A stretch of 62,000 bases of DNA from Phoronis australis (taxonomy: Eukaryota; Phoronida; Phoronidae). A model generated the notes under the pieces. The model saw nothing but the letters and a program-made list of their open reading frames with translations. It searched no databases and was not told where the DNA came from. Shown here piece by piece: positions 39,290-52,400 of the stretch. The DNA lies in assembly GCA_002633005.1 (NCBI GenBank), contig NMRA01000019.1, forward strand, positions 941,942 through 1,003,941, given 5' to 3'. The translations under genes were made by a program, and so were the position numbers. Numbering within the stretch: the stretch's first letter is position 1; each line of letters starts with the position of its first letter.

Positions 39290-41215
39290 AAGCGAGGCTC
39301 ACTGCGATAAACAAAGCGGAAATTTACATTGCGTGAGTTAAATGGCCGGTCTTTGGAGTCCAACCTGAATATTAAATCTTAAAAAATGTGTCAATAATTA
39401 ACCACAGAGACGTAGAAAAATACGGTTAAAGAACAAGTCAATGCACCAAAGAGTTGTCTGACGAAAGGATATAGGTTTTTCCGAAAAACTAGGTTCGAAA
39501 CATGAAAAGTAAACATGACCAAATTGCGGCAGTCGTATTGTTAGGTGATTAGGTATCATGCTGAATGCAGGGTTACGTTTCTTCTAATAAATTCTTGATA
39601 AAAATGCTTTCTACACGAACCAGGTCATCTGGTCGTATTGTTGACAAGTTGAAGATATATTCGACAGTGGTGGCTCATAGCATTTTGCTGTCATGTGCAA
39701 TTAGTCTCATCTGGTTTAATTTGTTGATCAAGAGTAGGCCTTTTAGGTTCAAGCACCGCCTAGGTCCTGGTGAGGTAGGCACTACCGGGACTAACAGTTG
39801 ATTTGTCATTGATCTGAGATAATACTTGATGTTATTAAATATATGTTTTGATTACGATAAAAAAACTAGGCTCGCAATTGAAAATAAAAATTATATGACC
39901 ATCAATTCTGCTTTCTTGGTTTTAATGTACGTCTCAGTATTTCATGTGTTATATTTTTTAAATATCCATCTCGACCAAGCTGAATTTTAAAATTAAAACA
40001 CTTAATTCTTTCGTCCAAAGCATAACCTCGTTTTAGAGCTCAATTTCAGTTAACTGGACAGAACACAGTGGCGGATTTAGAGGAGAGCCAAGGGGCTATG
40101 CCCCAGCCCCCCCCCCCCCNNNNNNNNNNNNNNNNNNNNNNNNNNNNNNNNNNNNNNNNNNNNNNNNNNNNNNNNNNNNNNNNNNNNNNNNNNNNNNNNN
40201 NNNNNNNNNNNNNNNNNNNNNNNNNNNNNNNNNNNNNNNNNNNNNNNNNNNNNNNNNNNNNNNNNNNNNNNNNNNNNNNNNNNNNNNNNNNNNNNNNNNN
40301 NNNNNNNNNNNNNNNNNNNNNNNNNNNNNNNNNNNNNNNNNNNNNNNNNNNNNNNNNNNNNNNNNNNNNNNNNNNNNNNNNNNNNNNNNNNNNNNNNNNN
40401 NNNNNNNNNNNNNNNNNNNNNNNNNNNNNNNNNNNNNNNNNNNNNNNNNNNNNNNNNNNNNNNNNNNNNNNNNNNNNNNNNNNNNNNNNNNNNNNNNNNN
40501 NNNNNNNNNNNNNNNNNNNNNNNNNNNNNNNNNNNNNNNNNNNNNNNNNNNNNNNNNNNNNNNNNNNNNNNNNNNNNNNNNNNNNNNNNNNNNNNNNNNN
40601 NNNNNNNNNNNNNNNNNNNNNNNNNNNNNNNNNNNNNNNNNNNNNNNNNNNNNNCCCCCCCCCTAAATCCGCCTATGATTTTGTACTTTTTCAAATTGTC
40701 ACCTCTGTGGTCACAGGTGATTTGAACCGTTGGAGAGAAATTTTCAATCAAAGGGGATTTTTAGGCCTCGTGGCCGGGAATTTCGCGTGATTTTTCAATA
40801 TTTTTGAGAGGGGAATAGGGCCGATATTTGGCCCCAAAATTGAAGGATTGAGGGCCCTGTCCTTTTTGTAAAGAAAAATGCATCGCGCTTCAACCCATAG
40901 TCATGAAAACACAGCCAGCCTGGCCGAAGATTCTCCGGTCCTCGTTGCTATGGCGGCATCCAGTCCGAGATGCGACAAATTATGATTCGAAAACAGTAAT
41001 AAAATTTACACGGACATATTTTCCTTCGTCGCGGCGTATGGCAAGGACCCAACGCTTCCGAATCCCAACGTCCTTAGGGATTGTAAAACATAGTGTCCGT
41101 ATTTTTTCTAGCTGATCGAGCAACACGGAGTACAAGTACGCGGATAAGCCGGCCAGCAGAGCTCTCGTAGCGAGCCTCGTTTTGGAACGCGCCTCCTGTC
41201 GGCGTGAATAGGGTG
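39290..41215 (+). repeat. THAP-fragment repeat, copy 2
   Basis: Counterpart of 17750-19600 in opposite orientation, 20 kb away. The minus strand near 41100-40980 encodes VGIRKRWVLAIRRDEGKY, the same THAP-like core as in the other copies, before a stop. On plus, 39601-39801 keeps the frame STVVAHSILLSCAIS, with a 24-base length difference from copy 1 that preserves the frame. A hAT-like element with an assembly gap interrupts this copy. Confidence 0.6.
40066..40675. mobile_element. hAT-like element inserted in THAP repeat, interior is an assembly gap
   Basis: Left end CAGTGGCGGATTTAG, right end CTAAATCCGCC, i.e. matching inverted ends. Both meet poly-C runs and then 535 N (40120-40654). The interior is unknown, so whether it carries a transposase cannot be said. 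The open frames reported across the Ns are meaningless. Confidence 0.55.
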
Positions 41216-41599
41216 TATGGTCTCAGGTCTGTGACAAGTTAAAAAAATCAAACAAAAAAACGTTGCAGGCGATCCGATGCCTAAATAGCATCGAACCTGT
41301 GCAGGCCACATAGGTCGGGCCCATTGCACAAAACACGTCCCTGATTTAAAACTAAGTTATGAGAATACTCTTACGTAAATATAGTCATTAGCTACATGTA
41401 CTTCCAGAGAAAGGTTGCAGAAGTCCGTAGCCAAGTAGGCCATATTCATTTGTTACGGATGCTGGGTATTTGAACCTAGTTACTGTCCACAGATACCGTC
41501 CACAACCACCACTTTTTTTCCGCTTGTTTGGTCATTTCACTTAACCTTCTACCAAGACGGATCAATGATTCCTCAAAACAAGTCTAGTCATCTGACAAG

Positions 41600-43500
41600 T
41601 TAAATCTGGATCCACCTAGCTGTCGTTTTCAGCGGGGAGTGTCCGATCCTTTCACGAATGCACTCTTTTGCACCTCGTTCAAATCGTTCTTTTCCTTGAC
41701 ACAGTAAAATTCAATTTTTCCACCCAAAAAGTGATAAATACCTACAGAAATTTTGGGCCTACTGGATGGCGCTGTACACAGGACGTTGATATATGTTGCG
41801 CTAAGGTTATATCCGCCCTCGCCACAGTTCACGAGTGATAGCTCTTTCCTGATGTGGATCGTCTCTCTTATTTTTTTTTCTAAATCATTGGCCTCCCTGT
41901 CGATGATAGCTGTACGGTCTATGATTGAGGATTGATAAAACTCACTTAAAGAGGCTTTTCTATTGCCTCTAGCGAAGGTTTTTAAGAGTCACCGCCTAGT
42001 CAACCTCTTTCTGATGTTCCTTGAGGGGTTATTTAAAATTCCTAGAAGTCTCGCCAATATATGTTTGAGTTGCAGGAGGCGCAAGGTATTTTGACAAGCC
42101 AATAGAGTCTTTAACGTCCCGTTTATCCTTCGGGTATAGCCTACGTACCAGCGCACTACGCAAGGCCGTATGGGGCTTCATCGCCGTTCTGATCCCATAC
42201 CCCTATTTTGACAAAGCCCGCAACGTGAGAAAGCTGCATCTTCCTGACCTGCTGACCAGACACTAATCACTAATGTATTGTTCCCGATTATACGTACAGT
42301 ACGAACGACGCCCAACTTCTTATGCATCGGATGATACAATGGTCCGGTCTCCAATCTTTTTATTCGAAATGGAACTCCAAATTAGGTTTGGCATTTTCTA
42401 CTCTACTTTTGGGCGAACTCAAGATAAGTGTCTATTGTTCTATGCTCGAGTACGCAATAACTTACGTAGATAATTTATTGCCCTTAGTTCACAGTTTGTA
42501 AACCCAATATTAAAGCAATAAATTCGAGTTTGAACTCGAAATTTCGAGTTTTTACTCGAGTTTGTAGCACCAAAATAAGGGTCTTCAAGGGCAAACTTGA
42601 ACTAGAAACTCCTATGCATAAACTATAATGTATTCGAGCTCAGTCTGATAACCAATTATCTTAAGTTCGCAGAAAAGGAGCAGAGAAATTGCCAAAAATA
42701 GTTTCGAGTTCGTTTCGAGTACAAAGATTAAAGACCGTGCCAGAATCGGATGATACAACTCAACTATTGATCGAGTGTCTTTCCCGTACACTTGTATTTT
42801 CAAAGAGTCGTCTTGTTGTTAAGTCAATGTGAGATCTAAAAAAGGAAGGCAGTTGTCCGTTTGTTCCTCATACGAGAATCTTATACTGAGCGGATTGATC
42901 CACACCATGAAGGTGATCAGTTAACTGTTACGTAGTTTTTTACTACTTCAAAAATGTCGTCCACATACCGTTTCCAGGACCTTGGTTTAACATCCACCGG
43001 GGAAGTTTCTGGAGCCTTGTGTTCTCAAATTCTCCATAAACAAATTACACGCAATGAGGCTGACAGGGCTCCCCGTGGCTGCGCCATATTTCTGACGGTA
43101 AACCTTTCCACAGAACTGGAAGGAAGTGGAAGGGAGAACAATTTCCAGCAGTTCAACAATATCTGACACGCTAAGTCTCGTGCGTTTATTTAACGAAGCG
43201 TCCATGGACAGTCTCTCTCTTATGACTGGCAAAGTTAGCGTCCTCAGTGGGAGTTTTGGTGAAAAGCGACACAGAAGAAACCATGACTTCAGCCGAATCC
43301 AATACCAGATCTTTTACCTGACTCGCAAAATTTTTAGCAATCTGCACATGACACTCAGGTAGTCCTACCAGAGGTGAGAGTATAACTGCTAAAGTTCTCG
43401 AGATTTTATAAGTTACGGAGCCACGGTAGTCAACTTGCCGAAGGGGACGCAATGAAATGTCTTTCTTGTGGATCTTAGGCGTGCAGTACAAGTGATCTAA
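41600..43500 (-). mobile_element. decayed Penelope-like retroelement (reverse transcriptase and GIY-YIG endonuclease)
   Basis: Order on minus: CTPKIHKKDISLRPL and YRGSVTYKISRTLA (43491-43390), a damaged motif A (VSLFTKTPTEDA), YGAATGSPVS (motif B, near 43070), YVDDIF (motif C, near 42967-42950), NPLSIRFSYEEQTDNCLPFL (near 42900-42840), then TYIGETSRNF of a GIY-YIG endonuclease (near 42067-42038) and GEGGYNLS near the end. These motifs in this order are characteristic of endonuclease-bearing Penelope-like elements. Frames change several times, with stops and a likely insertion at about 42270-42760, so it is inactive. Its 5' part upstream of 43500 was not recognised. Confidence 0.85.
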
Positions 43501-46500
43501 ACGAAAAGAGAAGAGAGTCGATCCACATCAGTTTTTCGGGTCAGTAGCTGTTTTGCTCGGTGCTTTTATGTTCTCCTGACACACAATGCCCCTCGTGATT
43601 TCCTGCCTCAGTTTAGGCTATCTTTGTCTTTCATGTCAAATGAGCGTCATTTTGAGTTTACCAGAGGTCCAGAAGTTATTTTTGGCAATCATCTACTAAA
43701 TCATGTAGCAAAATTGTACGTTTGTCAATAAACATGTACTTTGAACGTATTTGATCGTGTTTTTTTCAAAAAAAAGCATCTACCCACCTCTAAAAAGCAA
43801 TTCACTTCATATATTACAAATATTCAACAATGGGGCTTATTCCAGATTTAGACTTCCCAGTGTCGGCCTTATCAGTTTTATGTAGACAAGTCATGAATTC
43901 ATCGCCTTTAAAATCCGAAGTGTGAAGGCGAAACAAGTTGGAGTTGTCGCTCGTTCATGGTACTAATATCGCAACACCTGAGGTCGCACCAAAGCCATGT
44001 CCTCTGCTCATTGTTAAAAAGCTGTCCCCCTGTCAAAATTATTTCAATATTGCCTTCACGTTGACACTGCAATCAATTTCGTTGTGAAAGAAGTTTAGTC
44101 TGTTTTCTGCTTACGTAGTTCACGACATACATAGTCTAGACAACGTCCTGTTTTGAGTATTCACGTACATAGATAGCGTTCTCCTATAGAACTTCTAAAC
44201 ACTGAATATAGGTGGTCGAAAATAGTAAAAATTTATTTTAGGGTCGTTCTGTAGTAGTGCTTATCAAAACCCCAAAAAGAAACCCCAAAACAAACGTACC
44301 CTTCAGTAGCGGGAACGACTTCCCTCCAAAGGGGCGTGTCCCATTGAACACTCAGTTAAAGCGCCTCAGATGTGCGTGTTGTAGTAAAGCATTTTTGCTT
44401 ACAAAGTCACCAAGGTCTCCCGCTGTCCTGAACTCGGGAAAGCAAGCAAGGTATTAAAATATTCTCCGGGTTGGTTATCAGAAATAATTGTCAATAGTTA
44501 GACTTTCTCTTTTTAATGAACTTTTATAAAATTGTTCTTTTAATTCAAAATGGTAGTAACCGAGTTCTTCATAACTTTTACTTAATTGTAGAATTGCCAA
44601 GGGTTGTTAGGCCTACTGATGACCAAAACCCCTGGTGGTATCGGATATTTTTCGGTGAAAGATTCCACCATCAACTAGATAACTCCACTAAGACTATGAG
44701 TTACGACAATTAGTTCTGTTGTGACATGTTTAGCCTTTACAGTGCACAAATAACTAACATTGTAGGAACTTCTGAAAATCAAACGAAGCCTGCGAGGACA
44801 TCAGTTCTATTGACATACAATAGATGTCGCGGTAGACTTGTAGTAAACCAGCAGCACGGCCGTGTTCTTATATTAGTTTCTTGCGAGTTTGGCGAGATCA
44901 TGAAAGTATTATAAGAAAAGCTTATTGCTCTATCCTTTGCTGCTGAACGGGCTTATGGCCTTATCCGGTACGTAAGCGTATCGGCTTCACTAGATGTGAC
45001 CTATAGCTAGATGATATTGACCGCTAGCACCTTAGGTATTTTCGTCGCCTCAAGTAACTTTCAAATTCCAGAATAATTGGCCGAGGTGTTCTGGATGCAA
45101 TTGAGCCTCTTTAAACTAGAGGGTCAGACTTATCTAGTCATTCACAACACTTTGTCATTCTCGTGGTCACGTGACCATGCGTTTCTGGCATCTAAAAAAA
45201 GTCTTTTCAAACTTTGACGGAAATGCTCAAAAACCCGTGTTTGGGATTTTCCAAAGCTAGCGCAAATATACTTGAGGCACAGTGCTGTTAGAAAATTCAA
45301 ACACCAAGGAAATCAATGGGGTTTGTCTAGATATCGTGTTCCGAAGTTTGGAGCAGTGCTCAAACAGCAATTGCTAAAAAACGCAATTTTGTGTCAACAG
45401 CCAACGGAACCCTTACTGTTTAATTTATCTTGATTTATGTTCGAAACCATGTTTTACAGTAGTTACAGTGACTACAATGTATTCAAGTTTCCTTTAGTTT
45501 ACTTTTTTCAAAATAACACAAAATTTAGCAAAGTGGCAAGAGATAATTAACAATGAAACTTTACGCGCGTTGCTTGATGACCTGTTGTGGGATTGCATTT
45601 TTAGATGTCTATGGTTGGTTGTGTTAAAATGTTGGCCCGCAGATTATCTTCGAGTGAGTCACAGGCAACGTCGTGTTTATCACGAAACAAATTATATGAA
45701 ACTACACAGAAATATTCGGCGAGAGTTGTGTGACTAAATACCAGAACTTGGGTAGGCTTTTCAGCAATTCTATTGTTTTGTTTAACACGTGGTGAATTAA
45801 ATTCAGACGGCCCCACATTCGGTGAGCGAAATCAGTGGGTTCGGGAGTGTGGAAGTATCAAAAAGGTTTCTTGAGTACTTTACGTTTACAATGCGTCATC
45901 TCAACAGACCATACATTCAAACTTTCTTGATCACATGAAACAAGATATAACTCACATTGCCATCTGGTGGTAAAATATAAAACTTCTATTAGGTTACAAA
46001 TAGCTGGACCGTTTTCATTGTTTAATGTAAACAAGTGGTAGGTTTATGTTTTCAAGCTGTTTCAACTGAAGCCGCATGAGAAGGGGGGGGGTGATATTTT
46101 GTGATCAAGTAAGATGATAAAGTAGAAATTGCGAGGCAAATAACAAGAAAATAGAGGACAATAGCGCACCTCAATTCTGGATTAGTTTTCCTTGACCTTT
46201 TCCAGAGACATATTTTTGAATGTTGTTTATTATAAAATAGTCAGTACACATACACACCCAGAAAGCGCCAAGAGGCATTGTATGTGGGCTAAATAAATAC
46301 AAAGAGATCTATACACAATTATACACAAATACAAAAATTAATAAACTGATGTTGAGATTACAATGACTCATTATTACGAATATAAATAAATCATTTTCAT
46401 ACACATTAAGTTATTTTAATTTTATCCACTCACACAAAAAGATTTAATATGGAAAAGAAATGTTGATACTATTTAGAGTAAAACCTTATTTTTATTTAGG

Positions 46501-46544
46501 TCGAGTTCTTTACATCCATTTAGAAAAAATTAATTTTGTTATAC
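43501..46544. other. no recognisable gene
   Basis: Sequence right of the Penelope-like remnant may include its 5' end, but no motif was seen. A 66-codon plus-strand frame at 44257-44457 has a CACC motif (RLRCACCSKAF) without family resemblance. G run at about 46084-46092. A single N lies at 46545. Confidence 0.35.
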
Positions 46545-46610
46545 NGGCCCCCCTAAAATTCTCCCAGAAACCATTTGGCAGTTCGGAGTGGGAATTGCTG
46601 ACTAGCATAT

Positions 46611-46766
46611 GCGCGCACCCAGGGAGGTCGGGGTGGGGGCGAATGCACAGTGCATAGGCCCCGTTAACCGTTTTTGTTTTCGTTTCTGTTTTTGTTTTAG
46701 TAATAAGGTCCACAAACCCAAAAATTCGAGACCCCTGCATCCCTACATTTTAGGCTGGGCGCGCGC
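46611..46766. mobile_element. MITE-like element with GCGCRCACCCAG ends, copy 2 (inverted)
   Basis: Ends GCGCGCACCCAG and CTGGGCGCGCGC. Read in reverse its right part matches the left part of copy 1 (GCCCAGCCTAAAATG, then TCTCGAATTT). It sits within GC-rich sequence ending at a hAT-like CCCGGATCCGCCCATG (about 46823-46838), suggesting one element nested in another. Confidence 0.55.
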
Positions 46767-46839
46767 ATGTGGCGAAATTCTGGTTATTCTTGTGCCCTGG
46801 CCCCCCCCCCTAACTCAAACTCCCGGATCCGCCCATGGT

Positions 46840-49636
46840 CTGGAACAGGGACTCTAGTCTCGCAGCTTACACGTGACCTTCATCTTGCACTCTGACTGAT
46901 ATCATCCTTCACAGTGTCACATTGACGCGGCATAACAATGAATAAAAACATTCAGAACTTTGAAACAAAACTGAAGACAGTTGATTTACTGGATAAAGTG
47001 TGGGTTGATCGCAACAGGTAACAGGGCTTCGGTTCGATTTGATTGACAGATTGTACGGGAATAAATCGTGCATATTGGTGACAGCCTTTCCAAGAACAGC
47101 GTTTTTCACTAAAAATAACATTTATTCGTATGAAATTAATTTATTTGAAACCATCACATATTTTGCTGGATGCACAGCCCGTATTTTAAAAAGTGGAATT
47201 TTTATGAAGTTTGGGGTGACTTTAATGCAGCTCTAATGATTTGATCCCACAATGCTTTGCGCATTTTACGTTGATCGTCTTTCTTATTTTACTTAGATAA
47301 GGTTGGATTGCCTTTTCACGCGTGATTTTCAAAATAAAATAAAACGCCACACTATCTTGTAATTTATGACGTCAGAAGCAAGATAAAGCGAACATTTCTG
47401 CCTTTTTTAAAATAACTGTGCTTCATTTCTTCTGCTTCTAGTAAATTGTCTCTTTGCCGAACTATTTCGTCGATTTCCACATGTTGTTTGGCAGTTCTAT
47501 AAGACTCATGAATGAGACGGTCGCGCCATCTGGTGACTGGTGTTCATAAGTAAAACGATCCGTCTTCTTTGTTGGGTGTGGTGTAGGTCTTAGTTATCGA
47601 CTGTCGAGCAAAACAACTTCCTAGCGACCACTTATTTCACCCCTTCACTGTCTGGTGTGACAATCCTGTGTGTATTTCACATAATTGGAAACACTTGACA
47701 AGCCATACCAATCTCCTAGCGCGAAGATGTCGGAATGGTGGGCTATGGTTAATTGAAAGACTCGAAGCAGCGTGAAGCTAATAGGCGAAAATAGTTTCAC
47801 ATTTGTTTAAAGCTGTTGTTTTATTAACCCAACCGTTGCAAATGAAAAACAAGCCGCGCGGCGTTCTTTTATGTGGCAATTAGGAGTCACTGATACTCAT
47901 AACATGTACCAGATACTCGCGTGAAAGTGATAAAGCTAAAATAATAGCCGCTATTTAGTGTTCTAGTCGACACAGACCACGAACAGCACCGGTCGACGTC
48001 CTCTATCCAAAGATGGCGCAAAAGTGCATTGTTGCCTCTCGTTCTTGCGAATATGTTTTTGGAATTCCTCGGCTGGACTCCTTCACCAAAGCCAATTTCG
48101 TTTAATCCTCGAGAAATGTATCAACTTCAGTGATGTTCTCTCAATTAACCGAACAGACAAAAATTCTCTTGAAGGGGCATTACACCAGTCAAAAATCAAG
48201 CTTTGATTAAATCCCCATACCTGAGGGCCCCCATGGAAAGCAGTGTGAACTGATGGGGCTACCCTCATTGTAAATATTACAATAATAAACAAATAAATAA
48301 ATAAACATAAAACTGGTCATGTCTTGTTTGCCGCTCAGTTTAGAAGTGATGTCTAGGCTAAAGGAGATCTGTTAGTGCGTTGTTTCGCCAGAGATTCTGC
48401 CATGAATTTTATCAGTTCTTTCCGAGCCCAGTATCCAGATCTGTTTTGTCTGCGGAACAATTTGAAACCGGTGAGTGGCCTAAACAAAACTGTACAGAAA
48501 CTCGGATGTAGACCCGCTTAACTTCGACACCGCATGAAGTTATCATTGATTTTTTAAATTTGATATTTTGTACTTCGTCTACTACAAATCTACAAAAGCA
48601 AAGTGGGGTCACCGAATTTTTTTTTCGTTAAAGCCGCCTAAACATGTCTCCTCTGGCAAAAATGCGAAATTTACATGAGTTACTCAAATAGCCCCTCTAA
48701 TGAAATTAATACACAATGTCAGTTTAATTATTTACTAATTTTCTTGCGTCGGCGTAAGTAATTAGCGTTCTTTTGTGGATTTTGAGTATCTCATTAGCTT
48801 AGTGCTAGCTTCTATTTAAAAATATTTTTTCTTAGCGTTGTATTTTATCCCCCTCGCATTTTCTGTGAAATAAGACAAAAAGGGCCACCGTCTTAGGTTT
48901 TGAGCTATTTAGTTCAAACAGAGTTAAGAACGCGCAATTTGGTTTTCTCAAAAGAGTGCAAGACCACGACTACTCCGTTTTATTTGATTATTTGGCAAAT
49001 TTATTGTGTTAGGAACTTTGAAATAAGTGTAGTTGATGTGAATGATCTAAAACACAAATTTTATTCTTTGATAAATTAAAATTTGCCGTTTCAATTAAGT
49101 CAAACCCAATGTCTATAATTATTCTTCGTTATTGCATTACATGACGTCATTATGAAATTTGATGTTGTGGGCTATTGTTCACCGCCATAATAACAGGAAC
49201 AGAAGACAAAATCAACATTTTTCAAATTATTTAATCCGTTACTTGAAATCAAAAATAATACTCAAATGTTTTAAAAATTAGACACTGTCGTAAAACAACA
49301 ACTCGTTAACGACAGCAAACTGTGTCGAATCCCTTTAAGCGACAAAAGAAAAGCAAACACAAAGATTACTTTAAATCTTCCATTTAACACAAACCATGTA
49401 ACATATCAGTCGATTAGTAATCCTAGTTTAGACTGTGTAGATGCCATATAGTGGTAAAGTTTCCAATACTCAGCCTTTATAATAAAAATGTTCACTAGCT
49501 GTTTATTTGCGGATTACGTAAAGAATTACAGCAGAAACAGAAAATAAAAACACGGTTACGTCGATATAAATGATTCCGGCAATATTGGTGCAGTCATTTT
49601 GTATGTCATAAAATGATAAAATGTGTGTCTGTTTGC

Positions 49637-49640
<4 letters not shown>
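46840..49640. other. no recognisable gene
   Basis: AT-rich sequence with chance frames only. Confidence 0.4.
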
Positions 49641-49677
<37 letters not shown>

Positions 49678-49700
49678 CGTGCGTGCGCGCATGCGCGCGT
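49640..49700. repeat. GT/GCGT microsatellite
   Basis: A (GT)n run passing into CGTGCGTGCGTGCGCGCATGCGCGC. Alternating purine-pyrimidine over about 60 bases, so it could adopt Z-DNA. Confidence 0.9.
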
Positions 49701-49914
49701 CCACATAATGTGCATTTGTAAAGCCGCTTGGCTTGTCCAACCTTGGTACTGTAGACTTTTCCGTTTGCATGAAAGACCGCCTCTGAAATTTCTTATAACT
49801 GCGCAGTGCTTACAGTCAACGAAATTTTTCATATAAATCGGCTACCGGCTGAAACAACATCTATTTGTTTTATTTTATCTGCGTCCTATTTAAAATCAAC
49901 TGAAATTAGCGTTT

Positions 49915-50290
49915 CCTGGGTCCATATTTGAGGGATTGAGGGCCTTGCACTTTTTGGAAAGAAAAATGCATCATGTTTCAACCCGTAGTCATGAAAACCC
50001 AGCCTGGAAGGCCGAAGATTCACCGGTCGTTGCTATGAGGCTATGCAACCGAGATGCGACAAAATGTGATCAAAATTTTCGAACTATAAACATTTATAAA
50101 TTTTACACGGAAATATTTTCCTTCGTCGCGGCGTATGGCAACGACCCAATGCTTCCGATTCTCAACGTCCTTGGGGATTGTAGAACAGACAGTTGAGTGT
50201 CCGTATTTTTTCTAGCCGTTCGAGCAACGCGGAACAAAACTATGCCGATACGCCATTAACGGAGCTATAGTAGTGAGCCTCGTTTTTGAT
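49915..50290 (+). repeat. THAP-fragment repeat, copy 3 (truncated)
   Basis: Matches only the THAP-bearing end of copies 1 and 2. The minus strand near 50215-50085 reads VENRKHWVVAIRRDEGKYFR, the clearest THAP-like core of the three. The other part of the repeat is absent. Confidence 0.6.
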
Positions 50291-51059
50291 TGCGCATGAA
50301 TTAAGTCTATAAGTCCGCCTTCTATTACAAAAAAAACAAGTTTCGATTTGGCCGCTAACACATGGAATTGGTTTCAAAATTTTCCTTAGTTAAATTAGAA
50401 GTGATTTCGAGACATCGAAAGAAGCGACAGTTCCTTACTGCTTGAGACCAGACTTGACTTGTCACGTCGGGTAATTTTATGCACCAAGCATGACCTCGAA
50501 GAATAAGGAAGATCCAATTCTCTTCAAACCCTAAAATCGATTCTCATACAATTGAAGAGCATGTTGAGATCAATTTTATGACGGTAGATGGCCTAAATAT
50601 TTTTTTTGGCGAAACGCGAGTTTACATCCGCTTTAGAAACGATACAACTTATGTTCTATGTTGTGGATTTCCCCTAAAACGTGTTCTGTCTCTTGCAATT
50701 TTTCAGTTCGTACTTGCTCTGTGAGTGATAAACTATTCAGTTGATACATTGCGCTGCGTTGTAAATCCTGTCGTTGCAGGTGGTCGCCCTTTCCCCAAAG
50801 CCGTCAACTAACTGGCCCCAAGCGTTAGTAACACCTGTCGATTTTCCAGCTTGCACGATTTTTTCAAATTTCCTCCAAATTTGTCGAAGGTTACAGAACA
50901 GTATTTTGTTTCGTGTATTCAAGTGATCTAGTCGTGCCGCATTTGATAGCTTTCAATACATTTTAATAGTCAAACAGACTGTGGTAATACGGTATGAAAG
51001 ACAAAACATGTTACCAAAATGCGTGACAATTCCTTTCAACGGGTGTAATGAAAACCTTA

Positions 51060-51255
51060 CAAGTACGCGCCCCATCCCCGCCCCATCCCTGCCNNNNNNN
51101 NNNNNNNNNNNNNNNNNNCCCGCCCCCCCCCCCCCCCCCCCCATCCCTCCGGACACGTCCAAAAATCGCGCTGTAGATTATCATCTTGAGTTACCACGAA
51201 CGCTTGTGCTTTGGAATCTGTCGTCCCCCTCGTGATGTCCTTGATCCGCCAGTAG
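51060..51255. mobile_element. hAT-like element end with small assembly gap
   Basis: C-rich repeat (CCCCATCCCCGCC), 25 N (51094-51118), a poly-C run, then a stretch ending TTGATCCGCCAGTAG at about 51253. The left end is not identified. Confidence 0.35.
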
Positions 51256-52182
51256 TTTGTTATATTATTTTTAAACTCTTCATAAACCTGATTTCAATCT
51301 AATAGAGTTAAATTGGTTCAATTTGTCGCCAAACCTTTTCAAATTAGCTCGCGACAAGGCACTTTGTATTCATGGGGTGTTGGTTTCGCACTGAAGACGT
51401 CTAAAACCTACACTTAATCCAAAGTTTAGTAAATACTGCCAAGTTGGTCATACGTTACCTTGTTAAATTAATTTAAATGAACGTGGCGGCACCAATTCTC
51501 ATGAAGCGTTGCGCATTCCATGGGCACGTTTTGTTAGACACACAAAGTGACCAAATCGCTTTACCCAATTTTCCGTTCAGATGACTATAGAAAACATACG
51601 CGGTTTCACTTTATTTTAAAATTTCCTTTAATTTTCTCTCTGTGCCAGAAATAATTCGCAGCCTTTGTTCTCAACAAAAAACAGGTGCAGCTTCATTGAT
51701 GCTACTTTAAGTCTTATCTGGAAAAGGAGAAAATTGAATTTGGGATTGTTGTGAGATTCAGGCATGCCGCATTAATTTGAATCATCTTTTTAACTTCGTT
51801 TTTCAATCAAGATTACGATTGTCTGACAGTTGAGGCTTTGTGATCTAATATTGAGCTCAGACTACCGGTGAGAAGGACGGCAACAAACGATGGGAAAGGT
51901 AGACGAGGTATGAGAGGGACGGACCCAAAAACGTAAAGAAGATGGGGACGTAGTTGTAGTGGGATGGACAGGGTAACTCATCCATGATTTGAGATTTACA
52001 TTGGATGACAAAGCTTGGAGTTGCACGTTTTTAGTTGTGCGTGATTTTTGCTGCTCCGCTCGTGATGTAAAATGCGATGCTATTGAGCTTGAGCTTGAGA
52101 GAATGTGTAAAACATTTCGTAATGTCACTACATGTATTTTGGGGCACAACTCAATAATTCATGTTGTGTAGGACCTTGTCAT
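51256..52182. other. no recognisable gene
   Basis: Two opposing open frames at 51862-52171 overlap each other and match nothing known to me. Confidence 0.35.
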
Positions 52183-52400
52183 GTGCGCACCCAGTCTAAA
52201 ATATAGGGGGGCTCGAATTTTTCTATATGCGTACCTTTTACTGAAAGAAATCAACGAGGACCAAAAAAACGGGACCACTAGGTTCAGGCCCACGAATTGT
52301 GAATCCGCGCCGACTTCCCGTGGATTTTGTGAGCTTTTGTCACGTTTACTCGGCTTGTCAGTATATTTAGCCAAACACTCTACAAAACTATAGGTTTTAA
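52183..52400. mobile_element. MITE-like element with GCGCRCACCCAG ends, copy 3
   Basis: Left end GTGCGCACCCAG followed by GGGGGGCTCGAATTT, as in copy 1. The right end was not recognised, so 52400 is an estimate. Confidence 0.45.

Noticed and set aside
40068-40790. Long frames of 224 and 240 codons
   Set aside because: They cross 535 N and have no meaning.
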